Shown here: positions 33,954 through 40,455 of the stretch, in pieces
How the letters are laid out: each line of letters starts with the position of its first letter
How positions within the stretch are numbered: position 1 is the first letter of the stretch
DNA from: a virus
Length of the DNA: 51,492 nucleotides
Strand: one strand, 5' to 3'
IMG/VR virus record: IMGVR_UViG_3300042731_008773
Location: 1-51,492 of that record
Made by a program: the position numbers and the translations under genes
The notes under the pieces: model-generated
The model's input: only the letters and a program-made list of their open reading frames with translations
Databases searched by the model: none
What the model was told of the DNA's origin: nothing

Positions 33954-34072
33954 CTATATAACACCACCAAGACTACTGGAAGGACCATTAAATAGCAAAC
34001 AAGCAGTATGCCTAATATAGTCCACACAGTAAGAATAATTACTTTCCATAATGTAGAAATAAAATCAATCAT
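33950..34072 (-). CDS. Small transmembrane protein (40 residues)
   Basis: The ATG at 34072 follows AGGTGA. The product (MIDFISTLWKVIILTVW...VLYR) is one or two membrane helices with little else. It lies between the lipase and terminase genes, with its TGA overlapping the terminase ATG. A holin or pinholin-like or spanin-like lysis role is possible by size and context. Confidence 0.5.
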   Translation of the reverse strand: MIDFISTLWKVIILTVWTILGILLVCYLMVLPVVLVVLYR

Positions 34073-34080
34073 CTAATCAC

Positions 34081-34755
34081 CTATAACTGTTTTAAATAAT
34101 CTTGCGGATAATGATCTAATGGATTTCCAAATATCTTTACAATCGGAAATAGTATTCTTTCTATTATAGAGGTTTTTCCTAATATAATTTTTAATTTTAT
34201 ATGTGTATACCCCATCCACACAGGAGGAACTTTTGTAACTGAATCCTCATTAAGCACATATCTGATAGATTGATAAATTTTTTTATTTAACCATTTCACA
34301 AAACCAATTAACCCCACTCTCGGAGACCCAAATGTAACCAATGTAACTTTTATACTCCTTTTTGTCAATATCCCAGCAAATATAGTCCCAACTGCCGCTC
34401 CTAAAGAATGACCTATAATAATCAATTCATTCATTTCTTTTGTTAATTCCATAATCCTATTATAAATTGTCTTTACTTGAGATACAAAACCAGCATGCAA
34501 ACGATAACTTTTTCCAAACCATTCTTTTGGAGTTTTGGTCCAAAAAGCCTTTATATTATCAAACCAATCTGTCCATCCATCTGACCCTCTAAAAACCAAT
34601 ATCTTTCTATCGTCATAGTCTCCTATACGTCCCTCAACATGTCCTACTTTAAATGTTGTAACATTATTTAATATATTTTTTACTTTCCCATGTTCTCCAT
34701 TATACTCATCAATACATGCCTGACAATAAACCTTATGTAATTCTTTATTTATCAT
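34081..34755 (-). CDS. Class 3 lipase-like hydrolase
   Basis: The 224-residue protein has an alpha/beta-hydrolase pattern of class 3 lipases: RKILVFRGSDGWTDWFDNI, the nucleophile elbow GHSLGA (Ser117), VTFGSPRVG, NEDSVTKVPP with the probable acid (about Asp169), and DHYPQDYL with the probable His near 214. It would cleave ester bonds in lipids. Next to small membrane proteins it may act in lysis or envelope damage. A phage lipase in this slot is unusual. Confidence 0.75.
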   Translation of the reverse strand: MINKELHKVYCQACIDEYNGEHGKVKNILNNVTTFKVGHVEGRIGDYDDRKILVFRGSDGWTDWFDNIKAFWTKTPKEWFGKSYRLHAGFVSQVKTIYNRIMELTKEMNELIIIGHSLGAAVGTIFAGILTKRSIKVTLVTFGSPRVGLIGFVKWLNKKIYQSIRYVLNEDSVTKVPPVWMGYTHIKLKIILGKTSIIERILFPIVKIFGNPLDHYPQDYLKQL

Positions 34756-34765
34756 TTTATTTTCC

Positions 34766-35224
34766 TTACTTAAAATAAATAACAGCTATAGTAAGTATTA
34801 TATTTACTAGAAGAAAAAATCCCAATCCAAAAAACCAAATTTTCCAATCCTTCATAACATCCTCCTTAACTTTTCTATGTGCTTCCTCCTCACTTTGATG
34901 ATATTCTTTAATAGTAGTCTCACACTTTTCTTTATGTTCTTTTATTTCTGCTCCAAGTTTTCTTATACCGGAATCCCAGACAATTTCAATTTGATCTTTC
35001 ATTTCACCTTCATTTCTCCTAAGTACCTCTTGTAGGAATTGAATATCTTTAGCATTATCATAAGTTGATTTTGTTGTTTTATTTAATTCTGATTGAATCT
35101 GTGTTAATGAATTTTCTATTCTTACTAAATTTTGAGTTAAAGAATCATGTTTTAATGCCATTCCTTCGACAACTGATTTAATCGATGTTAATAAATCTGT
35201 AAAATCCTGGTTATTCTGTTCCAT
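34766..35224 (-). CDS. Coiled-coil protein with C-terminal membrane anchor
   Basis: The 152-residue protein is a long coiled coil (residues about 10-125, LTQNLVRIENSLTQIQSELNK) ending in a transmembrane helix (about 128-150, WFFGLGFFLLVNIILTIAVIYF). This resembles XhlA-type haemolysin/holin partners. It sits next to the lipase gene, supporting a lysis cassette. Not recognised beyond shape. Confidence 0.55.
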   Translation of the reverse strand: MEQNNQDFTDLLTSIKSVVEGMALKHDSLTQNLVRIENSLTQIQSELNKTTKSTYDNAKDIQFLQEVLRRNEGEMKDQIEIVWDSGIRKLGAEIKEHKEKCETTIKEYHQSEEEAHRKVKEDVMKDWKIWFFGLGFFLLVNIILTIAVIYFK

Positions 35225-35255
35225 TAATCCTCCCCCTACTTTTAATATTTTAATT

Positions 35256-36023
35256 TTATTCCTCTATAATTCCTTTTTTTAAATTTTGCTCTAATTCTAA
35301 CAACTCCTCCACACTCAATTTTTTATAATCTTGTAAACCAATCTCATTTCCATTCTCATCAAGTGTAGTAAATATATGTTTTGTTGTAATAGGCTCAAGA
35401 AGAGAGGGACACATCTGAATTAAAATTTTTCTCGCTTTATCCCTGTCTATAAGCTTCAAAACTGTCTTTGTTACGTTAGCATCTTTTCCATATGCTCTTG
35501 TCTCAATGCCTTCAACGCAACAACGATATTCTTGAGGAATTTCATCCCATGATTCAAATTTTGGTTTCCCTGTAACGGCAATAAACATAGAAGGATCATA
35601 TGTGGCTTGGATTATTAATTGTTGTAATAATCCAACAGGTAAATTTTGCTTCAGTTCTGCTTCAATAACTTTATTAATTCTACTAATTGCTTCCTGAATA
35701 TATACACGCTTCATCAATTCCCTTGCTGTTACCGGTACTGATTTTTTATTAGAAATTAAATTTTCCTGTATTACTAACTGATTTAATCTCCTATTAAATC
35801 TTCCAAAAAAAGCTCTACGATAGGCATCGGTTTTATTATTATTATTAAAACAAAAATACCAAGCAAAGGATCTATGTCTCAGTGTTAAATAACGTGCTTT
35901 CTCATTGTGTGTTTCAATTCTTACTGAATTTTCCACAATATCATCAAGGTAAGGTGTTAAAATTTTTATTGTTTTAGATGGATAAAAAATTTCATCCACT
36001 GTCTCAGGTACAGGATTCTTCAA
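35256..36023 (-). CDS. Terminase small subunit candidate
   Basis: The 255-residue protein contains RHRSFAWYFCFNNNNKTDAYRRAFFG, an HTH-like pattern seen in small terminase proteins that bind packaging DNA. A central YIQEAISRINKVIEAEL segment follows, and a C-terminal helical tail (LSVEELLELEQNLKKG). It lies two to four genes upstream of the large terminase. Family assignment is moderate. Confidence 0.55.
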   Translation of the reverse strand: MKNPVPETVDEIFYPSKTIKILTPYLDDIVENSVRIETHNEKARYLTLRHRSFAWYFCFNNNNKTDAYRRAFFGRFNRRLNQLVIQENLISNKKSVPVTARELMKRVYIQEAISRINKVIEAELKQNLPVGLLQQLIIQATYDPSMFIAVTGKPKFESWDEIPQEYRCCVEGIETRAYGKDANVTKTVLKLIDRDKARKILIQMCPSLLEPITTKHIFTTLDENGNEIGLQDYKKLSVEELLELEQNLKKGIIEE

Positions 36024-36027
36024 AAAC

Positions 36028-36363
36028 TTACTCCAACATCTTTATAAATTTTTTAAATGCCTTTCTTTCTTTTTCTGTAATTTTTGAATCTTGTATATAT
36101 TCTTTTACCTTTCTAAAATTAAAATTTTTCTTTGTTTTTTCAGTGTTTAAATAGATTTGGTGAGCTTTTTCCACAATATTTTTTTCTATTTTACTTTTAG
36201 AAATTTTTAGTAGTTCAATTTTGTATATTAATTTACAAATACCACAATAAAAATAGGTGAGATTATTTGCGCTTGTTACTTCAACTAAATTACTTCCACA
36301 TTCTTTGCAATAAATATCTTGAATAAGAGGAAAGGCACTTAATTTAAAATTATCAAATAACAT
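36028..36363 (-). CDS. Small zinc-ribbon protein, first stretch of late operon
   Basis: The 111-residue protein has C-K-E-C and C-G-I-C (about residues 19-22 and 40-43), a classical zinc ribbon, then a basic helical tail. It overlaps an upstream 43-residue reading frame by eleven bases. Such proteins at the head of a late operon often regulate transcription, which is only a possibility here. Confidence 0.55.
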   Translation of the reverse strand: MLFDNFKLSAFPLIQDIYCKECGSNLVEVTSANNLTYFYCGICKLIYKIELLKISKSKIEKNIVEKAHQIYLNTEKTKKNFNFRKVKEYIQDSKITEKERKAFKKFIKMLE

Positions 36364-36484
36364 TGTCTAATCTAATTTTTTTATTTTTATTAATATTTCC
36401 TACTTTTATTTTTCTCTTTTTCATATCTTTTCTAACTTCTTCTTTTGAAGCTACATCATTTATTTTTCTTATTTTTATTTTCAT
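36353..36484 (-). CDS. Tiny Lys-rich protein (43 residues)
   Basis: The frame ATG 36484 to TGA 36353 gives a product beginning MKIKIRKINDVASKEEVRKDM, Lys/Arg-rich and helical. No clear Shine-Dalgarno sequence precedes it, although it is directly upstream and overlapping with the zinc-ribbon gene. It could be the true first gene of the late operon or a chance frame. Confidence 0.35.
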   Translation of the reverse strand: MKIKIRKINDVASKEEVRKDMKKRKIKVGNINKNKKIRLDNVI

Positions 36485-36496
36485 ATTTTTAAAAAT

Positions 36497-36535
36497 ATTA
36501 CAGTAGAGTTTGATTTTTTCAAATTCTACTGTAAT
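36497..36535. other. 17-bp hairpin between divergent operons
   Basis: ATTACAGTAGAGTTTGA (36497-36513) pairs with TCAAATTCTACTGTAAT (36519-36535) with one G-T pair and a T5 loop. It lies between the leftward late genes and the rightward replication genes. Without a T-run after it on the plus strand it is unlikely to be a simple terminator. It may be a regulator site or a processing signal. Confidence 0.6.
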
Positions 36536-36635
36536 GACAATAAAATAAACATGAGAGATTAAGGAAATACTTATATTTACAATATATAAAACCCCTAAAT
36601 TTTTTTAAAGTCTTTTTTTATAAAAAATCAAATTT

Positions 36636-36674
36636 TTTGTTATCTTTTTTAACTTTGTTATCTTTGTTATCTTT
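36636..36674 (+). repeat. Three iterons upstream of the replication promoter
   Basis: TTTGTTATCTTT occurs at 36636-36647, 36654-36665 and 36663-36674 (the last two overlap by three bases). They end eight bases before the TTGACA of the replication promoter. This placement is typical for activator or repressor binding, though low-complexity T-runs contribute. Confidence 0.45.
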
Positions 36675-36681
36675 TTTTTAC

Positions 36682-36709
36682 TTGACAAAATTTTATGCCC
36701 CTATATATT
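36682..36709 (+). promoter_or_regulatory. Replication operon promoter
   Basis: TTGACA (36682-36687), 16-base spacer, TATATT (36704-36709). It reads into a short leader frame and then the sigma-like gene at 36826. It is directly preceded by the TTTGTTATC iterons, suggesting control by a DNA-binding protein. Confidence 0.65.
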
Positions 36710-36818
36710 AGAAATAACATAATAATACTTTCTAATAAAAGAGAATGAATAAAAATCCCAACTGCACGGCCGTTCGTGCAGATTAAAAATAACATAATAA
36801 TACTTTCTAATAAAAGAG
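36707..36818 (+). repeat. Duplicated 37-bp leader flanking a hairpin
   Basis: A 37-bp block (36707-36743) recurs at 36782-36818 with one mismatch. Each copy ends with TAAAAGAG and is followed by an ATG-AAT start. Between them lies CTGCACG-GCCGTT-CGTGCAG (36762-36781), a 7-bp GC-rich stem. The structure looks like tandem duplication of a 5' leader including a start codon. Confidence 0.65.
36745..36786 (+). CDS. Possible 13-residue leader peptide
   Basis: ATG 36745 begins the 13-codon frame MNKNPNCTAVRAD, ending TAA at 36784-36786. The 7-bp hairpin lies inside it. AAAAGAG provides a short-spaced ribosome site. Its N-terminus (MNKN) echoes the next gene (MNNN), so it may be a decayed copy of the gene start or a translated regulatory leader. 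Confidence 0.3.
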   Translation: MNKNPNCTAVRAD

Positions 36819-36825
36819 TAAAAAA

Positions 36826-37323
36826 ATGAATAATAATATAAAAAAATTATTTCTTAAACAAGAAAGCCTTATAAAAATAAAGGCATTCCAGTACTGGAAT
36901 AAAAATAAAGTCATTCCCTTCGATGACTTTATATCGGAGTGTCATTTTATCTTTTTACATTGTTATGAAAAATATAATCCGGAAAAAGGCTCGTTTAAAA
37001 CCTTCTTCACAAAAGCTCTCGATAATAGATTAAAAAATTTTATATATCGAGAAGGAAATAAATATAATCAAACAGCAACCTCTAATATAAATTCAATAAA
37101 TGACACATATAATATTTATTTTGAAGACTGGAAAAATGAACTGTCTTCTGAAGCACAAAAAATTATTGAAATAATATTATATAAACCATTAAAACAAATA
37201 AAATCAAGAAAAGGAACAATAACAAAAACTTCAATTAAAAATTTCTTAAAACAAAATAATTGGAAAAATAGTCTTATATTTTTCTGTTTTAATGAAATAC
37301 AAACAGCATTAAAAAAAGTATAA
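36826..37323 (+). CDS. Sigma-region-2-like phage transcription factor candidate
   Basis: The 165-residue protein carries IPFDDFISECHFIFLHCYEKYNPEKGSFKTFFTKALDNRLKNFI. This resembles sigma70 region 2 (D-L-x-Q-E-x-x-x-G-L-x-x-A-x-x-x-F-D-P-x-K-G-x-F-x-T-Y). The C-terminal part is basic and helical but no clear region 4 is visible. As first gene of the operon it is a candidate factor for the repeated phage promoter element. Its 5' coding half has several hairpins (8-bp AAAGTCAT/ATGACTTT, perfect ATTCCAGT/ACTGGAAT, 7-bp CTCGATA/TATCGAG). Confidence 0.5.
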   Translation: MNNNIKKLFLKQESLIKIKAFQYWNKNKVIPFDDFISECHFIFLHCYEKYNPEKGSFKTFFTKALDNRLKNFIYREGNKYNQTATSNINSINDTYNIYFEDWKNELSSEAQKIIEIILYKPLKQIKSRKGTITKTSIKNFLKQNNWKNSLIFFCFNEIQTALKKV

Positions 37324-37335
37324 GGAAAAAATAAA

Positions 37336-37587
37336 ATGAATAATTTACAAAAAATAGCAATTAACGTATGTAATGAAAAAATAGCAATTAAATTATATAA
37401 TGAAAAAATACCATTTAATTTTTTTACTTTTTCATTATATAAGGAAATTAAAAAAACTTTAGAAAGGCATTATTGTGAATCCAAAATAACTGGAATGATA
37501 CATGATTCATTTACCTTTAATATTATTCCAGAGGAGTTTAAAACAGTGAAATATATAATAAAAGAAATAATGAGGAGATATTTATAA
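37336..37587 (+). CDS. Mini-protein resembling the DNA polymerase I motif C region
   Basis: The 83-residue protein has an N-terminal helical region, then ITGMIHDSFTFNIIPEEF-x-x-V. This mirrors the motif C segment of the phage's own polymerase (IGQIHDSIVFDIVPDEI, about residues 764-780). Motif C carries a catalytic aspartate of family A polymerases, retained here as HDS. Palm and finger domains are absent, so it cannot polymerise alone. It is either a remnant or a stand-alone accessory. AAGGAAAAA precedes the ATG. Confidence 0.5.
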   Translation: MNNLQKIAINVCNEKIAIKLYNEKIPFNFFTFSLYKEIKKTLERHYCESKITGMIHDSFTFNIIPEEFKTVKYIIKEIMRRYL

Positions 37588-37604
37588 TATGGAGATAAAA
37601 CAGC

Positions 37605-39128
37605 ATGATTGATTATATTTTAAACGGTCTAAAATGGTCCGAACAAAAATTAGTACATACAAAAAATGGGTTGATGTATGTACAAGAAGCAAATATACCA
37701 AAAAATTTCTGGGAATATTGGAATAAGTATAAAAAAATATTTCAAGAAAATGGTATCACTCCAAATAAATACAATGAAAATTGGAAATTATGTAAATGGA
37801 CAAAATGGACAAGTCCCAAAAAAGAAAATAAAAAAATTCAAGAACAATATAAAGATAAAATATTAAGAGAATATCAATTACCTCATACTCAAATCATTTT
37901 AAATTCATTACAAAAAAATAATAGTGCGATTGATGGTTCTGATACAGGAACCGGCAAGACTTTCGTCGCCTTGTCTCTTTGTAAACATCTACACATGACT
38001 CCTGTCATACTGTGTAGTAAATCCGGTATATATGGGTGGATCAATAAAGCTGAAAAATATTTTAATATTAAAAATATAATAGCTGCTAATTATGAACAAT
38101 ATAAACTCGGTAATCTTAAGTATTTAATCAGAAAAGATATAAAAAAAACAAAAGTAATAGAAACAAATTATACTTGGACAACACTTAATCCTAACAAACA
38201 TATTATAATCTTTGATGAAGCTCATAAATGTCAAAATCCAAATTCTCTAAATAGTAAAATGCTTATACAAGCTGCAAAACAAAAATTTAAATTATTAATA
38301 TTATCAGCCACACTCGCAGATAATCCTCTACAAATGTATAGTACTGGATTATCTATAGGTCTTTTTAAAAATAAAAGAGAATTTTTTAAATGGGGATTCA
38401 CTCGTGGCATTCAAAAAAATTATTGGGGGGGACTTAAATTTAAAGCTACTAAAGAAAATCTCCAATTAATACATAATGATTTATTTCCTCAGTTTGGTAG
38501 TAGAATCAAAATATCAGATTTAAAAGACTTTCCTGAGACCCTTATACTTCCAGAATGTTATACAATGGATGAAGCAATCAAAATTGAAGAATTATGGAAT
38601 ACAGCCTCAGAATTACCTATCATCAAACGTATTAGAATTAGACAAGAAATTGAACTTTTAAAACTACCTACTTTTGTTGAAATGACAAAGGATGCAATCG
38701 CAGAAGGTAATTCAGTTTGTATATTTCTTAACTTTAGAGAATCAATTGAACAAATCTCTAAATTACTAAAAACTAAAAATATTATTTATGGTGGAAGCAA
38801 AAACAGAGAAGAAATATTAAGTCGTTTTCAAAATAATAAAGACAAAATTATCATTTGTCAAACAAAGTCTGGTGGTGAATCTATTGATTTACACGATATT
38901 AACGGAAAACATCCACGAGTGTCTTTAATAAGTCCTCCAGAGTCTGCAAAGGCTTTATTGCAAATATTTGGAAGGGTACAACGTGAAGGAGGTAAAAGTA
39001 AGTCAATACAAAAAATTATTTTCTGTGCCAATACAGTCGAAGAAGAGGTTGCCAATAATCTCAGAAAAAAGATTAATAACATACACATAATAAATGATGG
39101 GGACCTCGAAAATGTTAAAACATTTTAA
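37605..39128 (+). CDS. SF2 helicase
   Basis: The 507-residue protein shows the helicase motifs in order: Q-like region (REYQLPHTQIIL), Walker A SDTGTGKTFVALSL, DEAH (IIFDEAHKCQNP), SAT (LILSATLADNP), motif IV (VCIFLNFRESIEQIS), motif V (GGESIDLHD) and motif VI (QIFGRVQREGGKSKS). It is SNF2/DEAH-like and probably remodels DNA during replication or recombination. It is the first large enzyme of the replication operon. Confidence 0.85.
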   Translation: MIDYILNGLKWSEQKLVHTKNGLMYVQEANIPKNFWEYWNKYKKIFQENGITPNKYNENWKLCKWTKWTSPKKENKKIQEQYKDKILREYQLPHTQIILNSLQKNNSAIDGSDTGTGKTFVALSLCKHLHMTPVILCSKSGIYGWINKAEKYFNIKNIIAANYEQYKLGNLKYLIRKDIKKTKVIETNYTWTTLNPNKHIIIFDEAHKCQNPNSLNSKMLIQAAKQKFKLLILSATLADNPLQMYSTGLSIGLFKNKREFFKWGFTRGIQKNYWGGLKFKATKENLQLIHNDLFPQFGSRIKISDLKDFPETLILPECYTMDEAIKIEELWNTASELPIIKRIRIRQEIELLKLPTFVEMTKDAIAEGNSVCIFLNFRESIEQISKLLKTKNIIYGGSKNREEILSRFQNNKDKIIICQTKSGGESIDLHDINGKHPRVSLISPPESAKALLQIFGRVQREGGKSKSIQKIIFCANTVEEEVANNLRKKINNIHIINDGDLENVKTF

Positions 39129-39145
39129 TATTAAGGAGAAACAAT

Positions 39146-39361
39146 ATGATAGTAAAAACAACAATAAATAAATGTCAGAAATGTAGACATGCGGATCATT
39201 CTGGAGCATTTACACCTGGAGGTGCAAAATTATTGTGTAGTCATCCAATGTCACCAAGAAAAATTAAATATCATGCACCATTTCTTAATGAAAAAGAACC
39301 TACAAAATGGCCAAATAAAATTCCAAATTGGTGTCCACTAAAAAACGGTGTGGAGTATTGA
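39146..39361 (+). CDS. Small cysteine-rich protein
   Basis: The 71-residue protein has C-x-x-C near residue 10 (CQKCRHADHSGAF) and later LCSHP and NWCPLKNG, consistent with one zinc site. AAGGAGAAACAATATG precedes it. It lies between helicase and primase genes. Small proteins of this CxxCxHxDHxGxF type are common in phages; function unknown. Confidence 0.55.
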   Translation: MIVKTTINKCQKCRHADHSGAFTPGGAKLLCSHPMSPRKIKYHAPFLNEKEPTKWPNKIPNWCPLKNGVEY

Positions 39362-39370
39362 TATAGTTAA

Positions 39371-40258
39371 ATGTTTGATGCAAAGAAATTTCTTGACGAT
39401 TATAATATACCGTATGACACAAAAGGCAAAAATTGCTCACCAGGTTACATCAATATTCAATGCCCAATGTGTGACGACAGATCAAATCATGGTGGATTTA
39501 ATATAAATCAAGAATTTTATAATTGTTGGAAATGTAAAACATACTCACTTGGTACAGTTATAAAAGAACTGCTTGACATTTCTTGGCCTCAAGTAAATTT
39601 AATTATTGATGAATACACCAATAATTATTCAACTGTAGTAAAAAAAGTAATAACAAAAAAACCAATAAAAGTATTCCTCCCAAAAGGTGTTATACATCCC
39701 TTACCGAAACGACATAAAAAGTATTTAAGAAAACGTAATTTTGACCCTTATAGGATAGAAAAAGAATTTGATTTATATGGTACTGAATTACTTGGCAGTT
39801 ATTGTTTACGAATTATAGCACCAATTTATTATGGTGGTAAACTTATATCATACCAAGCAAGAGATATTACCGGCAAACAGAAATTGAGATACAAGACTTG
39901 CGAAAAAGACAAGGAGATTATATTCCATAAAGACATTCTATACAATCAGGACAATTGCAAAAGCCGTGCTGTTATCGTTGAAGGCATTACAGATGTATGG
40001 CGACTGGGTAAAGGAGCATGTGCTACATTTGGTACAGGCTGGAGACAATCACAACTTTTAGAAATGATAAAATTATTTAATCATATTTTTATATTATATG
40101 ATAAAGGTGTTGAGGCACAAAAACAAGCTGAAAAATTAGGAGGAGCTTTCTCCTCTTTTCATAATAAAACTGCTGAGATTATTATGCTCGATTATGATGA
40201 CCCTGCTTCGATGCCACAAAATGAAGCCAACTATTTAATAAAAGAATTAAATTTATAA
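39371..40258 (+). CDS. DNA primase (CHC2-type zinc and Toprim)
   Basis: The 295-residue protein has a zinc finger (C31-x-x-C34, C52-x-x-C55; GYINIQCPMC, YNCWKCK) followed by a short RNA-polymerase-like region (LRIIAPIYYGGKLISYQARDIT). A Toprim-like domain follows (AVIVEGITDVWRLG about residue 200, then IFILYDKGVEAQKQAEKL). It primes lagging-strand synthesis. No helicase is fused; a separate DnaB-like helicase is encoded at 41776. Confidence 0.85.
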   Translation: MFDAKKFLDDYNIPYDTKGKNCSPGYINIQCPMCDDRSNHGGFNINQEFYNCWKCKTYSLGTVIKELLDISWPQVNLIIDEYTNNYSTVVKKVITKKPIKVFLPKGVIHPLPKRHKKYLRKRNFDPYRIEKEFDLYGTELLGSYCLRIIAPIYYGGKLISYQARDITGKQKLRYKTCEKDKEIIFHKDILYNQDNCKSRAVIVEGITDVWRLGKGACATFGTGWRQSQLLEMIKLFNHIFILYDKGVEAQKQAEKLGGAFSSFHNKTAEIIMLDYDDPASMPQNEANYLIKELNL

Positions 40259-40306
40259 AAATTTTCTTGACAATAATGATAAAATATTTTAAATGAGACG
40301 TATAAT

Positions 40307-40436
40307 CTATATTAACAACTTATGCGTTTTTGCCCTTAGACAAATCCATAAGTTGTTAATACAAAAAATTTAGAGCTGGTTTAAACATCGTCTAAGGGGG
40401 ACCGAAAGGTTTTGATGCTTAAACCAGCTTTTTATT
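40307..40436 (+). ncRNA. Structured RNA with 9-bp loop-loop pairing and terminator
   Basis: A perfect 14-bp stem (40311-40324 with 40347-40360) closes a 22-base loop containing CCCTTAGAC (40333-40341). The second element is an 11-bp stem AGCTGGTTTAA/TTAAACCAGCT (40374-40384 with 40419-40429), continued by CATC/GATG and a GACC-GAAA-GGTT hairpin. Its inner strand GTCTAAGGG (40390-40398) is exactly complementary to the first loop. T-runs after the second stem make it a terminator. TATAAT at 40301 and TTGACA at 40267 lie upstream but not at ideal spacing. I cannot assign a known family. Confidence 0.75.
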
Positions 40437-40455
40437 TTTAAAAGAGGAAGAAAAA

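Noticed and set aside
36497-36535. Rho-independent terminator
   Set aside because: A strong stem is present but no T-run follows on the plus strand, and no gene converges on it there.
36707-36818. Minimal CRISPR array (two repeats and one spacer) for the type IV system
   Set aside because: The repeat includes promoter -10 and ribosome-site sequence, is AT-rich, and each copy leads into a start codon; leader duplication explains it better.
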